In this document: positions 50,460 through 58,725 of the stretch, one piece after another
How positions within the stretch are numbered: the stretch's first letter is position 1
Layout of the letters: the number at the start of each line of letters is the position of its first letter
Assembly: GCF_000455485.1 (NCBI RefSeq)
Contig: NZ_CBQR020000146.1
Coordinates: 1 to 64,000, forward strand
Source: Gorillibacterium massiliense
Lineage (GTDB): Bacteria; Bacillota; Bacilli; Paenibacillales; NBRC-103111
DNA length: 64,000 nt
Direction: 5' to 3'
Program-made: the position numbers and the translations under genes
The notes under the pieces: generated by a model
Seen by the model: only the letters and a program-made list of their open reading frames with translations
What the model was told of the DNA's origin: nothing
Databases searched by the model: none

Positions 50460-51095
50460 ATGGAACCGGAATTTTTTAAAGATATCATTGATTCACCAGA
50501 GGAGCTTCGGTCAATGTTTAACGATCCCAGCCCATTAGTAGAGAATAAGGTTATTTCATGTATGGATAACCACTGTCGTGAATTTATAGCAAAATCACCG
50601 ATCGTTTTTATCGCAACCAGTGATTCGTCGGGCAATTGCGATGTTTCTCCTAGAGGGGATGCGCCGGGGTTTGTGCTTGTGCTGGATGAAAACCATCTCG
50701 TCGTTCCTGAACGCCCAGGCAACCGAAGATTTGATTCATTGGGCAACATTATTCAGAACCCAAAGATCGGATTGATTTTTATTATTCCTGGGCTTGAGGA
50801 AACGTTGAGACTAAACGGAAAAGCTAGAGTAATTAAGGATAAAAAGATTCTGCAGCGCCTAGAGGCATATGGAAAAGTACCAATGATAGGAATTGGTGTT
50901 GAGGTGGAGGAAGGGTTTATCCAATGTGCGAAAGCCTTTAAGCGTTCCAATCTTTGGGATTATCGCTCTTGGCCCGACAAGGACGACTTACCGAAACCAT
51001 CTGCAATCATAGCCGAACATACGAAAAAATTAAAATTATCCGAAGCTGAAGTAGCCAGTTCAATGAAAGAAAGCTACGAAAAACGATTATATTGA
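50460..51095 (+). CDS. Pyridoxamine-phosphate-oxidase-like flavoprotein
   Basis: A 211-residue FMN-binding split-barrel protein of the PPOX class, close to the MSMEG_1061 group: FIAKSPIVFIATSDSSGNCD, VSPRGDAPGFVLVLDENHLV, VPERPGNRRFDSLGNI and IPGLEETLRLNGKARVI are in the family order. Members may reduce F420- or FMN-linked substrates; function unproven. AGAGGTTGTG precedes the ATG. It stands alone between a terminator and a GNAT gene. Confidence 0.85.
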   Translation: MEPEFFKDIIDSPEELRSMFNDPSPLVENKVISCMDNHCREFIAKSPIVFIATSDSSGNCDVSPRGDAPGFVLVLDENHLVVPERPGNRRFDSLGNIIQNPKIGLIFIIPGLEETLRLNGKARVIKDKKILQRLEAYGKVPMIGIGVEVEEGFIQCAKAFKRSNLWDYRSWPDKDDLPKPSAIIAEHTKKLKLSEAEVASSMKESYEKRLY

Positions 51096-51195
51096 AGGAC
51101 TCAATTGACTCTGAGTTTTCTCGTAGGCAGAAAGCGGTGAACCGCCATGATAACGAATAAAAGACTGCACCTTTTGAAATGGGGTCGGAGGAACA

Positions 51196-51660
51196 ATGAG
51201 TGCTAAGTATGTTGCCTATCAATCAACAATCGCTGATTTGGATGAATTATCACCTATTTTTAATGAGTATCGTATATTTTACGGGCAGCAGTCTAATGTA
51301 GAAGGAGCTTATGACTTCTTATTTGAACGTTTCGAACACCAAGAATCTATTATTTTTGCAATAAGGGATACGGAAAAGAACATGATCTGCGGATTTGCCC
51401 AATTGTATCCCGTTTTTTCTTCGATATCTTTGAAAAGATCACTGCTATTAAACGATTTATATGTACTCGAAGATTACAGGAAGCAAGGTTTGGGGCAATT
51501 ATTGCTGGATGAAGCAAGGAAATACGCTAATCTTATAAAAGCAAAAGGGATAGAACTGTCGACCGGAATTAATAACGTACAGGCTCAACGTTTGTATGAA
51601 CGGAATGGCTATGCGAAAGACCAAGAGTTTTATCATTATTTTTTGAGTGCGAAGGATTAA
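51196..51660 (+). CDS. GNAT acetyltransferase
   Basis: A 154-residue N-acetyltransferase: LDELSPIFNEYRIFYGQ, ICGFAQLYPVFSSISLKRSL, the acetyl-CoA loop DYRKQGLGQLLLDEARKYA and AQRLYERNGYAKDQEFYHYFL. These match the small PhnO/YjcF-like GNATs. GGGTCGGAGGAA precedes the ATG. A VOC gene follows 40 bp downstream. Confidence 0.87.
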   Translation: MSAKYVAYQSTIADLDELSPIFNEYRIFYGQQSNVEGAYDFLFERFEHQESIIFAIRDTEKNMICGFAQLYPVFSSISLKRSLLLNDLYVLEDYRKQGLGQLLLDEARKYANLIKAKGIELSTGINNVQAQRLYERNGYAKDQEFYHYFLSAKD

Positions 51661-51700
51661 GCTACATAAATGACAAAACTAAAGAAAGAGGGATTTGACG

Positions 51701-52132
51701 ATGATACCGGCTAGAATCAGCTTAGTTACTATCGGAGCAAAGAATGTGCCACAACTCAGAAAGTTCTATCAAGATTTGGGGTGGACGGAAACGGAAATAA
51801 GCTCAGATTATTATGCTGTTTTTAAAACTTCAGGCGTCTTACTCTCTATCTTCCCAATGGATGATTTACTGAAAGATGCGGGGCTGGAAGTTTCAGAGAT
51901 TTCGGTTCCATATAAAGGTGTAACTTTCTCAATTAATGTAGATGAAATCGCAGAGGTAGATCTTATTATAAATCAAGTAAAAGATAGGGGAGGAAAAATC
52001 ATTAAGGAGCCAAGCGATGCATCTTGGGGAGGAAGAAATGGTCATTTTATGGACCCGGAAAATAATTTGTGGGAAGTCGCTTGGAATCCTACTTCCATTT
52101 TTAATGAATACGGGGCAATGGTTTCTTTTTAG
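51701..52132 (+). CDS. VOC-family protein
   Basis: A 143-residue glyoxalase-superfamily protein: RISLVTIGAKNVPQLRKFYQ, GWTETEISSDYYAVFKTSGV, then GGRNGHFMDPENNLWEVAWN. The first ligand histidine is absent, but a terminal Glu (WEVAW) is present. GAGGG precedes the ATG at 51701. It is likely in an operon with the preceding GNAT gene. The ligand is unknown. Confidence 0.83.
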   Translation: MIPARISLVTIGAKNVPQLRKFYQDLGWTETEISSDYYAVFKTSGVLLSIFPMDDLLKDAGLEVSEISVPYKGVTFSINVDEIAEVDLIINQVKDRGGKIIKEPSDASWGGRNGHFMDPENNLWEVAWNPTSIFNEYGAMVSF

Positions 52133-52168
52133 GGCTATGATGAGAGTGAATAAGAAAGGAACCTATAT

Positions 52169-52741
52169 ATGATAGAATTTCTGGATGCTAGCCCGTCAGA
52201 TCCAATCAAAATAATTGTCGGGGCCTCTTCGCAATCCTACCCGGGATGGATTCAAACTCAAGAAGAGGAGTTAAACTTACTTAAGCGGTCGGATTGGGAA
52301 AAGAATTTTGGAAACCGTAAAATGGATGTCATTTTATCGGAGCATGTATGGGAACACTTATCCTTTGAGGAAGGAATTCAGGCTGCAAGGATTTGCTATG
52401 ACTTTTTGAAACCAAATGGATATATAAGATGTGCCGTGCCAGATGGTTATTTTAAGAATGAATGGTATCAAAATGTGGTGCAAGTAGGCGGGCCGGGTCC
52501 TAAAGATCATCCGGCAGCAAGTCATAAGATTGTACATACCTATAAAACCTTAACCAGGGTTTTTGAAGAAGCAGGTTTTGAAATTCAATTACTTGAATAC
52601 TGCGATGAGGAAGGACAATTTCATTTTAACGAATGGGATCCTCATGACGGCTTTATTTATAGATCCTATCGATACGACCACCGAAATCAGGATGGGGTAT
52701 TGGGGTTTGTGTCTCTAATTGTAGATGCAGTAAAGAAGTAA
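52169..52741 (+). CDS. Methyltransferase-like protein
   Basis: A 190-residue protein with the second half of a class I methyltransferase fold: VILSEHVWEHLSFEEGIQAA, then YDFLKPNGYIRCAVPDGYF and VFEEAGFEIQLLEYCDEEGQ. The canonical GxGxG motif I is replaced by IIVGASSQSYPGW, similar to a family of short predicted glycosyl/sugar-linked methyltransferases. AAAGGAACC precedes the ATG. Cofactor binding is likely, but the substrate is unknown. Confidence 0.75.
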   Translation: MIEFLDASPSDPIKIIVGASSQSYPGWIQTQEEELNLLKRSDWEKNFGNRKMDVILSEHVWEHLSFEEGIQAARICYDFLKPNGYIRCAVPDGYFKNEWYQNVVQVGGPGPKDHPAASHKIVHTYKTLTRVFEEAGFEIQLLEYCDEEGQFHFNEWDPHDGFIYRSYRYDHRNQDGVLGFVSLIVDAVKK

Positions 52742-52769
52742 GGCACCGTATGAACGGAAGGAGAAATCA

Positions 52770-53270
52770 ATGAGGGTAAAGCTCAAGCCAGATGATTTAA
52801 CTAGCAGTAATTTAAGTTGGTTATGTGTTCAGCCAATGCTTTTAGCTGTCCGGGGGAAAGATCTCCAAGCAAAATTGGAAATGTATAATCAGTTAAACGA
52901 GGGCCAGAAGGGGCTATATTTGTATTATTCATTCCATAATCACACTAAGACAATGGCCGAGTTTTATTGGTTCTCCGCTTACAATATAAATGAACTTCAA
53001 TCTTGGAAGGGAATCAAAAATGGAGTGTTATTTTTTCAGGAAGACAGTAGTATGGCTGAATTATTTGATGATATAGAAATGCTTATAGTAAATCGAAACA
53101 GCAGAATGAGCAAACCGATTAGTCCATCTGATTTAGAATGCGATAATGAGCTGTTTGCTGATGTGAAAAAGCGATACGACAACTATATTCAACACTCTGA
53201 AATTATTATTAGCAGAATGAACAACTGGATTAGAGCCCATAAAGAAGATTTCATTGAAGTTGATGAATAA
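52770..53270 (+). CDS. Hypothetical protein
   Basis: A 166-residue soluble protein with no family recognised: LKPDDLTSSNLSWLCVQPML, FHNHTKTMAEFYWFSAYNIN and a helical C terminus (VKKRYDNYIQHSEIIISRMN). GGAAGGAG precedes the ATG. It is the last gene of the 51-53 kb run; the terminator at 53288 follows its stop codon. Confidence 0.7.
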   Translation: MRVKLKPDDLTSSNLSWLCVQPMLLAVRGKDLQAKLEMYNQLNEGQKGLYLYYSFHNHTKTMAEFYWFSAYNINELQSWKGIKNGVLFFQEDSSMAELFDDIEMLIVNRNSRMSKPISPSDLECDNELFADVKKRYDNYIQHSEIIISRMNNWIRAHKEDFIEVDE

Positions 53271-53287
53271 AGTAGTTTTTATGATTC

Positions 53288-53322
53288 GAACCGCTCATGA
53301 ATGAGCGGTTCTCTATTTTTAC
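53288..53322. terminator. Bidirectional intrinsic terminator
   Basis: A perfect 10 bp stem GAACCGCTCA / TGAGCGGTTC with a TGAA loop is followed by T-rich sequence. It lies between convergent genes. Confidence 0.88.
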
Positions 53323-53338
53323 CTAGATTTGTCAGGGG

Positions 53339-53686
53339 CTAATCTTGCCGGTTGGCTATAAGAAAGCCTTCCTTCGTTTCCACTGCGATTTTACTGTCAT
53401 CTTTGCCTTTAATCGAATATAGATCGAACATTAATCCAAACCCATGATACGCGATACCTCCAACTTTTTTATCTACTTTTTTAGTTCTTTTGTTGGTGAC
53501 ATCATAATGATGGCCGTTATAAGTTAATATAAGATCTTTTCTCCACGTTTGAGCAATCTGGGACGGGGTTATTTGAGGATTGATTGCTTCACTGCTTTTT
53601 GAATTATGAAGGTATAGAAAAGAAGCAGCAAAAAGTAAGCACAAAACAAGAAAAGGAAGAAGAAAGTTTTTGATGGGTTTATGCAT
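53339..53686 (-). CDS. Small exported or membrane-anchored protein
   Basis: A 115-residue protein with an N-terminal hydrophobic segment (NFLLPFLVLCLLFAASFLYL) and a small extracellular beta-rich domain (LILTYNGHHYDVTNKRTKKV). No lipobox is visible, so it is probably membrane-anchored. No family recognised. AAGGCGCATC lies before the ATG. Confidence 0.65.
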   Translation of the reverse strand: MHKPIKNFLLPFLVLCLLFAASFLYLHNSKSSEAINPQITPSQIAQTWRKDLILTYNGHHYDVTNKRTKKVDKKVGGIAYHGFGLMFDLYSIKGKDDSKIAVETKEGFLIANRQD

Positions 53687-53796
53687 AGAGATGCGCCTTC
53701 TTTCTCTGGACGATACAATTTATAACGGTTATGATTACTAAAATCTACTGGAAGCAAATCGCCATTCCATTCAAATGTCCGAAGGAGTGTTGGTTG

Positions 53797-54025
53797 ATGA
53801 GCAAATCATTCATGTTCACACGCATAGGCTATGTTTATGTACCGACTTCAAACATCGATGAATCGATCGAATGGTATACGCGCAAATGGTGTTGAGGTTG
53901 ATGATTTGCACACGCTTGGGGTAGGAGAAGCTAAGTATTTTTATTTTAAAGATAACCAGGGTAATCTTTTGGAAGCCGCATGGTCAATGTGGGATTCAAA
54001 GGATGAGATAAAAGATAATTTTTAA
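53797..54025 (+). pseudogene. VOC-family gene with internal deletion
   Basis: The start MSKSFMFTRIGYVYVPTSNI and then DESIEWYTRKWC is a typical VOC first strand and helix, but a stop follows at once. The end of a VOC domain (GVGEAKYFYFKDNQGNLLEA, AWSMWDSKDE) follows in another frame. Roughly 60-70 codons of the middle are missing. GAAGGAG precedes the ATG at 53797. Confidence 0.78.
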
Positions 54026-54046
54026 TCTAGTGAAGGTAGGTAACCC

Positions 54047-54685
54047 ATGAACAAAAAGACGACTATCTATCTCGTAAGACACGGTCAAACAGAGTGGAAC
54101 ATAGAGCACCGCTTTCAGGGTCATCAAGATTCTCCTTTGACGGAATTGGGAGTCCAACAAGCGATGTGGTTAGGGGAATCTCTACATAATGAAGACATCG
54201 ATGTGATTTACTCCAGTTCTAGCAACAGAGCGGTGAAGACGGCGGAATTGATCAACGGGAGCCGAACTCTTCCGATCAATAAAAAAGACGAACTAAAAGA
54301 AATCAACCTGGGCATATGGGAAGGACAGCTTCAGGATGTAGCCAAAGAGCAGTATTCTCAGGAGTATCATGCTTTCTGGAATGATCCGGAGAGGTTTCAA
54401 TTGGAGGGCGCCGAAACTTTTTTTGATGTTTCCAAGCGTGCGATTACTCTATTGAATCAAATCGTCCGGGAGAATGAGGGCAAAGCGATTTTGATTGTTT
54501 CTCATACGGTCGTAGTTAAGCTGATCATGGCGCATTTTGAGAACCGGTTAATGAAAGATGTGTGGAATCCGCCATTCATTCATCCCGCGTGCTTGTGCAA
54601 AATCGAGATAGATAACGATGAGCCGACTATTCTTCTGCACGGAGATATTACGCATTATAAGCAGGATATTGGCGTTAAGTGGTGA
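54047..54685 (+). CDS. Histidine phosphatase (phosphoglycerate-mutase-like)
   Basis: A 212-residue enzyme of the histidine phosphatase superfamily: the catalytic LVRHGQTEWN near the start, SSSNRAVKTAELI, the acid/base Glu region EINLGIWEGQ, and the second histidine in IVSHTVVVKLIM. Most such proteins dephosphorylate small sugars or nucleotides. GAAGGTAGG precedes the ATG. It starts 21 bp after the VOC pseudogene. A terminator follows at 54732. Confidence 0.88.
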   Translation: MNKKTTIYLVRHGQTEWNIEHRFQGHQDSPLTELGVQQAMWLGESLHNEDIDVIYSSSSNRAVKTAELINGSRTLPINKKDELKEINLGIWEGQLQDVAKEQYSQEYHAFWNDPERFQLEGAETFFDVSKRAITLLNQIVRENEGKAILIVSHTVVVKLIMAHFENRLMKDVWNPPFIHPACLCKIEIDNDEPTILLHGDITHYKQDIGVKW

Positions 54686-54731
54686 AAGGATTCAAGGTGA
54701 TTTTACGCAGCTTGTTCAATAAAATAGATCA

Positions 54732-54788
54732 AAAAACACACATCAGGAATTAGGCGGAAAAATGGCTTACCTGAGTTGTGTTTTTTTG
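54732..54788 (+). terminator. Intrinsic terminator
   Basis: The stem AAACACA-ATCAGG / CCTGA-TTGTGTTT is followed by seven T residues, after the histidine phosphatase gene. Confidence 0.8.
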
Positions 54789-54835
54789 TTTATGGGCATG
54801 AACGGCTTCCAATCAAATAGGCGGGTGGGAGAAGT

Positions 54836-55429
54836 ATGGGGTTTGATCCAATTCTTATAAAGGGTGATCATGTTCTCTTAAGAAGTATTCGTGAAGATGA
54901 CCTTCAGGAATTATATAAACAAATATATGGCGATGCGGATGCGGAGTGGACAAAGTTGGATGCTCCCTATGAGCCGTTGGAATTTATACCATTCGATGAG
55001 TTTCAAAAAGCGGCCCTATATCGGATCGGAAATATACAACCCAACTCAAGAGTCATCATTCAGGCTAACAACGAAATCATCGGCACTGTAAGCTACTACT
55101 GGGTACATAAAGAATCTAATTGGCTTGAAGTTGGAATTTCCATTTATAACCCCAGCTATTGGAATGGGGGGTATGGCACGGAAGCCCTGCGATTATGGAT
55201 CGATTATTTATTGAACGAGCTGCCATTAGTTCGAATAGGGCTAGCTACTTGGTCCGGAAATAAAAGAATGATGAGAGTTGCGGAAAAGCTCGGAATGCAT
55301 TTGGAAGGGCAATTAAGAAAATGCAGATTATATAAGGGGATTTATTATGATTCGATTCGAATGGGGATTTTGCGAGAAGAATGGTATGAAGGAAAAAACG
55401 TTCATGAAATGGACGAGGTCGTGATGTGA
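54836..55429 (+). CDS. GNAT acetyltransferase, RimJ/RimL type
   Basis: A 197-residue N-acetyltransferase: DHVLLRSIREDDLQELYKQI, IGTVSYYWVHKESNWLEVGI, the acetyl-CoA loop YWNGGYGTEALRLWIDYLLN and NKRMMRVAEKLGMHLEGQLR. GGGTGGGAG precedes the ATG at 54836. The C-terminal tail (YEGKNVHEMDEVVM) extends about ten residues beyond the usual fold. Substrate unknown. Confidence 0.87.
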   Translation: MGFDPILIKGDHVLLRSIREDDLQELYKQIYGDADAEWTKLDAPYEPLEFIPFDEFQKAALYRIGNIQPNSRVIIQANNEIIGTVSYYWVHKESNWLEVGISIYNPSYWNGGYGTEALRLWIDYLLNELPLVRIGLATWSGNKRMMRVAEKLGMHLEGQLRKCRLYKGIYYDSIRMGILREEWYEGKNVHEMDEVVM

Positions 55430-55476
55430 TGATTCATGAGTTGCCGATTAACTAATCTTAACGCGAGGGGTATCAG

Positions 55477-56223
55477 ATGACGAGAGTTGGTATTGTTGGA
55501 GGAACGGGAAAGCTGGGCAGGGATATCGTTAAGATGCTCATTGATCATAAGGAAATTTCCATTGGCGCCGTTGTAACCCGTAAAGGAAGTTCTTTTGTGG
55601 GGAAAGATCTGAGCACGTTAACGGACAATGGCATCGCAGGGGTAGTGATCGAGGATGAGCTTTTGGGGACGGGAGATAAATGCGATCTGTATATGGATTG
55701 CACCAGCGCCGATTCTTTTCTCGATAATTATGATGCGTATGTCGAGAACAAAAGGCCCGTTATTTTTGCGACTACAGGGTTTGAGCCTGTCCACATGGAT
55801 AAAATTCAACAGTTGGCTGAAAGGGTCCCCGTTGTGGTGTGTCCGAATTTTAGCATCGGGGTATATAAATTCCTCAAACTTATTAAGTTGGCGGCAGTTG
55901 AGTTCGGCGTGAGTGCAGATATCGATATCATCGAGTATCACCATAAATTCAAGAAAGATAAACCGAGCGGTACGGCTTTAGCAATTGCCGATGCATTAAG
56001 AGATTCCGGTTTCGAGCGGGACATCACGATGCACAGCGTGCGGGCAGGAAACATCATTGGAGAGCATCATGTCCAGCTTACGACAGACGATAATGAAAGA
56101 ATCGAGATATCGCATAAGGCCTATTCCCGTGAAGGTTTCTCCAAAGGTGTGCTGGAGACCATCCATTGGATTATGCAAAAAGAAGAAGCAGGGTTGTACG
56201 GGATTGGGGATATTTTTAGGTAG
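55477..56223 (+). CDS. dapB: 4-hydroxy-tetrahydrodipicolinate reductase
   Basis: A 248-residue DapB: reduces 4-hydroxy-tetrahydrodipicolinate to tetrahydrodipicolinate in lysine and meso-diaminopimelate synthesis. The N-terminal nucleotide motif is VGIVGGTGKLGRDIVKM. The active-site segment is IEYHHKFKKDKPSGTAL (His, His, Lys), and the C-terminal SREGFSKGVLETIHWI is typical. It is about 20 residues shorter than most DapB proteins in the region between. No other lysine genes are adjacent. GCGAGGGGT precedes the ATG. It may be a second dapB-type paralogue of the genome. Confidence 0.87.
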   Translation: MTRVGIVGGTGKLGRDIVKMLIDHKEISIGAVVTRKGSSFVGKDLSTLTDNGIAGVVIEDELLGTGDKCDLYMDCTSADSFLDNYDAYVENKRPVIFATTGFEPVHMDKIQQLAERVPVVVCPNFSIGVYKFLKLIKLAAVEFGVSADIDIIEYHHKFKKDKPSGTALAIADALRDSGFERDITMHSVRAGNIIGEHHVQLTTDDNERIEISHKAYSREGFSKGVLETIHWIMQKEEAGLYGIGDIFR

Positions 56224-56395
56224 GGTACCACGCCTTCGCAGTCTTGCGTTGGCAACAAACTCCGGTAAGCCGATTTCTTATGGAATCCGAATACAGCGAA
56301 CTACCGGCGAAGAATTGAATCAGGTTAGTATAACGTATACGTATCTGGGTTTTCGGTTCACTAAGAAGATAGGTCTATGAGGGGCTGTTGGTATT

Positions 56396-56824
56396 ATGAA
56401 TATTTCGGTAGTGGAGCAGTTGAAGGAGTCTCATGTTTACGACTTGCAGGAGCTGTTTCAACAAGAGCAGTGGACACGTGGGCGTAAACAGAATGATATA
56501 GAGATTATGCTGACCCACAGTTTTAACATTGGCTTGATTGATGAGGATCGAGATAAATTGATCGGTTTTTCGAGAGTCGTGACAGATTTTGTGTATAGGG
56601 CGACGATTTATGATGTGATCGTACACGCCGATTATCAAGGCAAAGGGTTAGGAAGGAAGCTTCTGGGTAATATCGTCAGCCATCCCCGGTTAAAAGATAT
56701 CGAGCGAATCGAATTGTACTGTGTCGATGACCGGATTGATTTTTATCGAAAATGGGAGTTTGCGCGGGTAAATGAAACGACGAATATCATGAGAAGGGTA
56801 AGCTTGTCCGTTGGCGCAGTTTGA
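56396..56824 (+). CDS. GNAT acetyltransferase
   Basis: A 142-residue N-acetyltransferase: VYDLQELFQQEQWTRGRKQN, LIGFSRVVTDFVYRATIYDV, the acetyl-CoA loop HADYQGKGLGRKLLGNIVSH and IELYCVDDRIDFYRKWEFAR. This is the small YitH/PhnO-like type. GGGGCTG precedes the ATG weakly. A terminator lies between it and the convergent DUF4395 gene. Confidence 0.85.
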   Translation: MNISVVEQLKESHVYDLQELFQQEQWTRGRKQNDIEIMLTHSFNIGLIDEDRDKLIGFSRVVTDFVYRATIYDVIVHADYQGKGLGRKLLGNIVSHPRLKDIERIELYCVDDRIDFYRKWEFARVNETTNIMRRVSLSVGAV

Positions 56825-56836
56825 GATATAAAAGAA

Positions 56837-56879
56837 AACCCCCGTTCCCTTGGGTTCGATCCCTTGGGCAGCGGGGGTT
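56837..56879. terminator. Bidirectional intrinsic terminator
   Basis: The stem AACCCCCG / CGGGGGTT with inner CCCTTGGG symmetry lies between the convergent GNAT and DUF4395 genes. Confidence 0.85.
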
Positions 56880-56890
56880 GTTCGTTTGGT

Positions 56891-57322
56891 TTATGATGCC
56901 GAGCTTCTCAGCCTTCTTCTGGCTTTCCACTGCTTGTATTGGAAGTAGACGGTGCAGCCGATGCAATATCCGGCCAGGGCGGCGCCGGCGGCGGCGAACA
57001 GCATGACGGCGAAGACGTAACCGGCGACGGTCCAGCCAAGTCCGAAACTTAGCAAGGACAAAGTCAGGAACAGCACGGCCAGCGTGTTATTGAAGCGCTG
57101 CAGCTCATAAGCTTCCGTGCGGGATGATGTGGTTTGCAGAAAACTTTTGCCGATCAGCACGAATAGGTTGCCTTTCCCATGAGTCAGCAAGCCGATGACT
57201 TGGATGGCCCATAAAGCGGCGATAGCCCAGGGTTCTTGAAAAAGGAAGGCGGCTGCCACCGTCAAAACAATGCCGGTCTGGTTGGCCTTGACGTATGGAA
57301 CCGGAATTTCTTTTGCGGGCAT
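56891..57322 (-). CDS. DUF4395 membrane protein
   Basis: A 143-residue integral membrane protein with four hydrophobic segments (about residues 15-50, about 82-100 and 102-125). The motifs VPYVKANQTGIVLTVAAAFL, RFNNTLAVLFLTLSLLSFG and AGYCIGCTVYFQYKQWKARR (with the Cys-x-x-Cys pair) are those of DUF4395, which often accompanies thioredoxin-like or rhodanese genes. No such partner is adjacent here. AAAGGAGG lies upstream. Function unproven. Confidence 0.85.
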   Translation of the reverse strand: MPAKEIPVPYVKANQTGIVLTVAAAFLFQEPWAIAALWAIQVIGLLTHGKGNLFVLIGKSFLQTTSSRTEAYELQRFNNTLAVLFLTLSLLSFGLGWTVAGYVFAVMLFAAAGAALAGYCIGCTVYFQYKQWKARRRLRSSAS

Positions 57323-57415
57323 GAATGATTCCTCCTTTAATTCCGATTGGAATAGTTATATTTTACTCGAAATGGTGGCATCCGTAAATGGTATTTTGGC
57401 GATAATTTCTAAATA

Positions 57416-57623
57416 ATGTCTGGTAGTAGGTTTCGACGCGGGAAAAAGCTCCTTGATCAGCCTATTGACCCGTCTTAATGATGTTACGGAGGGCATCGTA
57501 GAAATCGACGGCAACGATATCCGCCAACTTCAGCAGCAATCGCTGTATCGGCTCGTTGGCCTGGTGCAGCATTCCCGTTCCGATCAGTCGATGAAAAATG
57601 GGCTGTATGCGAAGGGGATGTGA
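57416..57623 (+). pseudogene. ABC transporter ATPase fragment
   Basis: A 60-odd-codon remnant: DAGKSSLISLLTRLNDVTEG (Walker A with Asp in place of a Gly-rich start), then IVEIDGNDIRQLQQQSLYRL and VGLVQHSRSDQ, before a TGA at 57621. It has no start codon, no membrane domain, no signature and no Walker B. It is a degraded half-transporter ATPase and not a gene. Confidence 0.75.
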
Positions 57624-57631
57624 CCGAAATG

Positions 57632-57689
57632 AAAAAGCTGCTCCGCCGGAACGTCCCAAGGGACAGATCGGTCGGAAGCAGCTTTTTTA
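57632..57689. terminator. Bidirectional intrinsic terminator
   Basis: The stem AAAAAGCTGCT / AGCAGCTTTTT around CCGCCGG-type inner pairing lies after the ABC fragment and before the convergent aldose-epimerase-like gene. Confidence 0.8.
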
Positions 57690-57701
57690 ATATGAAAGCA
57701 G

Positions 57702-58568
57702 TTATACTACCAGCGAAATAGTGAGATCCGCTTCCAGTGTTTCGCCGGGCGGAACGAAGACGAGTTCGTTCTTGCGGTTCAACTCACCGGTTTGCGCCAT
57801 CCAAGGCTCGACGCAGACGAAGGGGTTCCCCTCCACGGACCACAGCACTACGTATTTGAACGCCTTACTGTAATCCAACCGCACCCGGGTTCCTTCTACC
57901 GGCTCAAAGGTGATAGATGGCTTCACTGCGCCCAAGAGGACGAAGGACTCCACTTTGTTTTCCAGGCTGATTGGCCCCTCGATCGGTTTCTCCTGGTTGT
58001 CGTTCAGATCCAGGTAGCGGGTGGCGTCGGTCTCGTAGTCGATGCTTTTCTGGTCGGCGGCAAAATAGGGGTGAAAGCCCGGATACATGGGCATTTTTTG
58101 ATCCGAGCCATTGCGATACTCTTGTCCGATATGGAGAGTGCCGTCCTGCAGCCGGTAGGTAAACAGCAGTTCAAAGGCAAAGGGGTACGCCTTTAAGGTT
58201 TCCTCGCTGCTTTGCAGAATAAGCGTAACGGAGGCCTCTCCGTCTTCTTTCGTGGAAACGACCTTCCATGGGTTGGTACGGGCGACTCCGTGATTTTTCA
58301 TCGTGTACGTAACGCCTTCCCACTCATATTGCCCACCCTGCAGCTGCCCGCTGATGGGGAACAGCACGGGATTGCCACCGCGGATATTTGCCTCCGGATC
58401 GTAGAAGGTATCTTTATCCAAATAGAAAAGTTCTTTTCCATGGAGCGTGCAGTTGATGGCAATGCCTCCCCGCTCGGGGCATATGCGGACGATGGAGTTC
58501 GTTTCCGTATCCGCCAATTCGACAATCGCATATTTGTCCGTATGTAAACTAACCTGATACCGGTTCAT
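57702..58568 (-). CDS. Aldose 1-epimerase-like (galactose mutarotase) protein
   Basis: A 288-residue protein of the galactose-mutarotase-like fold: IVRICPERGGIAINCTLHGK, GGNPVLFPISGQL, YTMKNHGVARTNPW (His) and MYPGFHPYFAADQ (His). The catalytic Glu is in VCVEPWMAQTG. It resembles the D-hexose-6-phosphate/aldose epimerase group (YeaD, LacX-like), so the substrate may be a phosphorylated or free sugar. A minus-strand monocistronic gene. AAAGGAGACACG precedes the ATG. Confidence 0.85.
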   Translation of the reverse strand: MNRYQVSLHTDKYAIVELADTETNSIVRICPERGGIAINCTLHGKELFYLDKDTFYDPEANIRGGNPVLFPISGQLQGGQYEWEGVTYTMKNHGVARTNPWKVVSTKEDGEASVTLILQSSEETLKAYPFAFELLFTYRLQDGTLHIGQEYRNGSDQKMPMYPGFHPYFAADQKSIDYETDATRYLDLNDNQEKPIEGPISLENKVESFVLLGAVKPSITFEPVEGTRVRLDYSKAFKYVVLWSVEGNPFVCVEPWMAQTGELNRKNELVFVPPGETLEADLTISLVV

Positions 58569-58725
58569 CTTCGTGTCTCCTTTTTTTTCGTCAACGTGAA
58601 TTCATGAGAATATGATATCATAGACACACATGCTGCTGCGAGGGACCAGCGAACGTTTGAATTGTCGGCAAGGCCACTTGAACCTAACCTTGTGAGCAAG
58701 AGAAGGTTATTTCAGGATAGGCAGT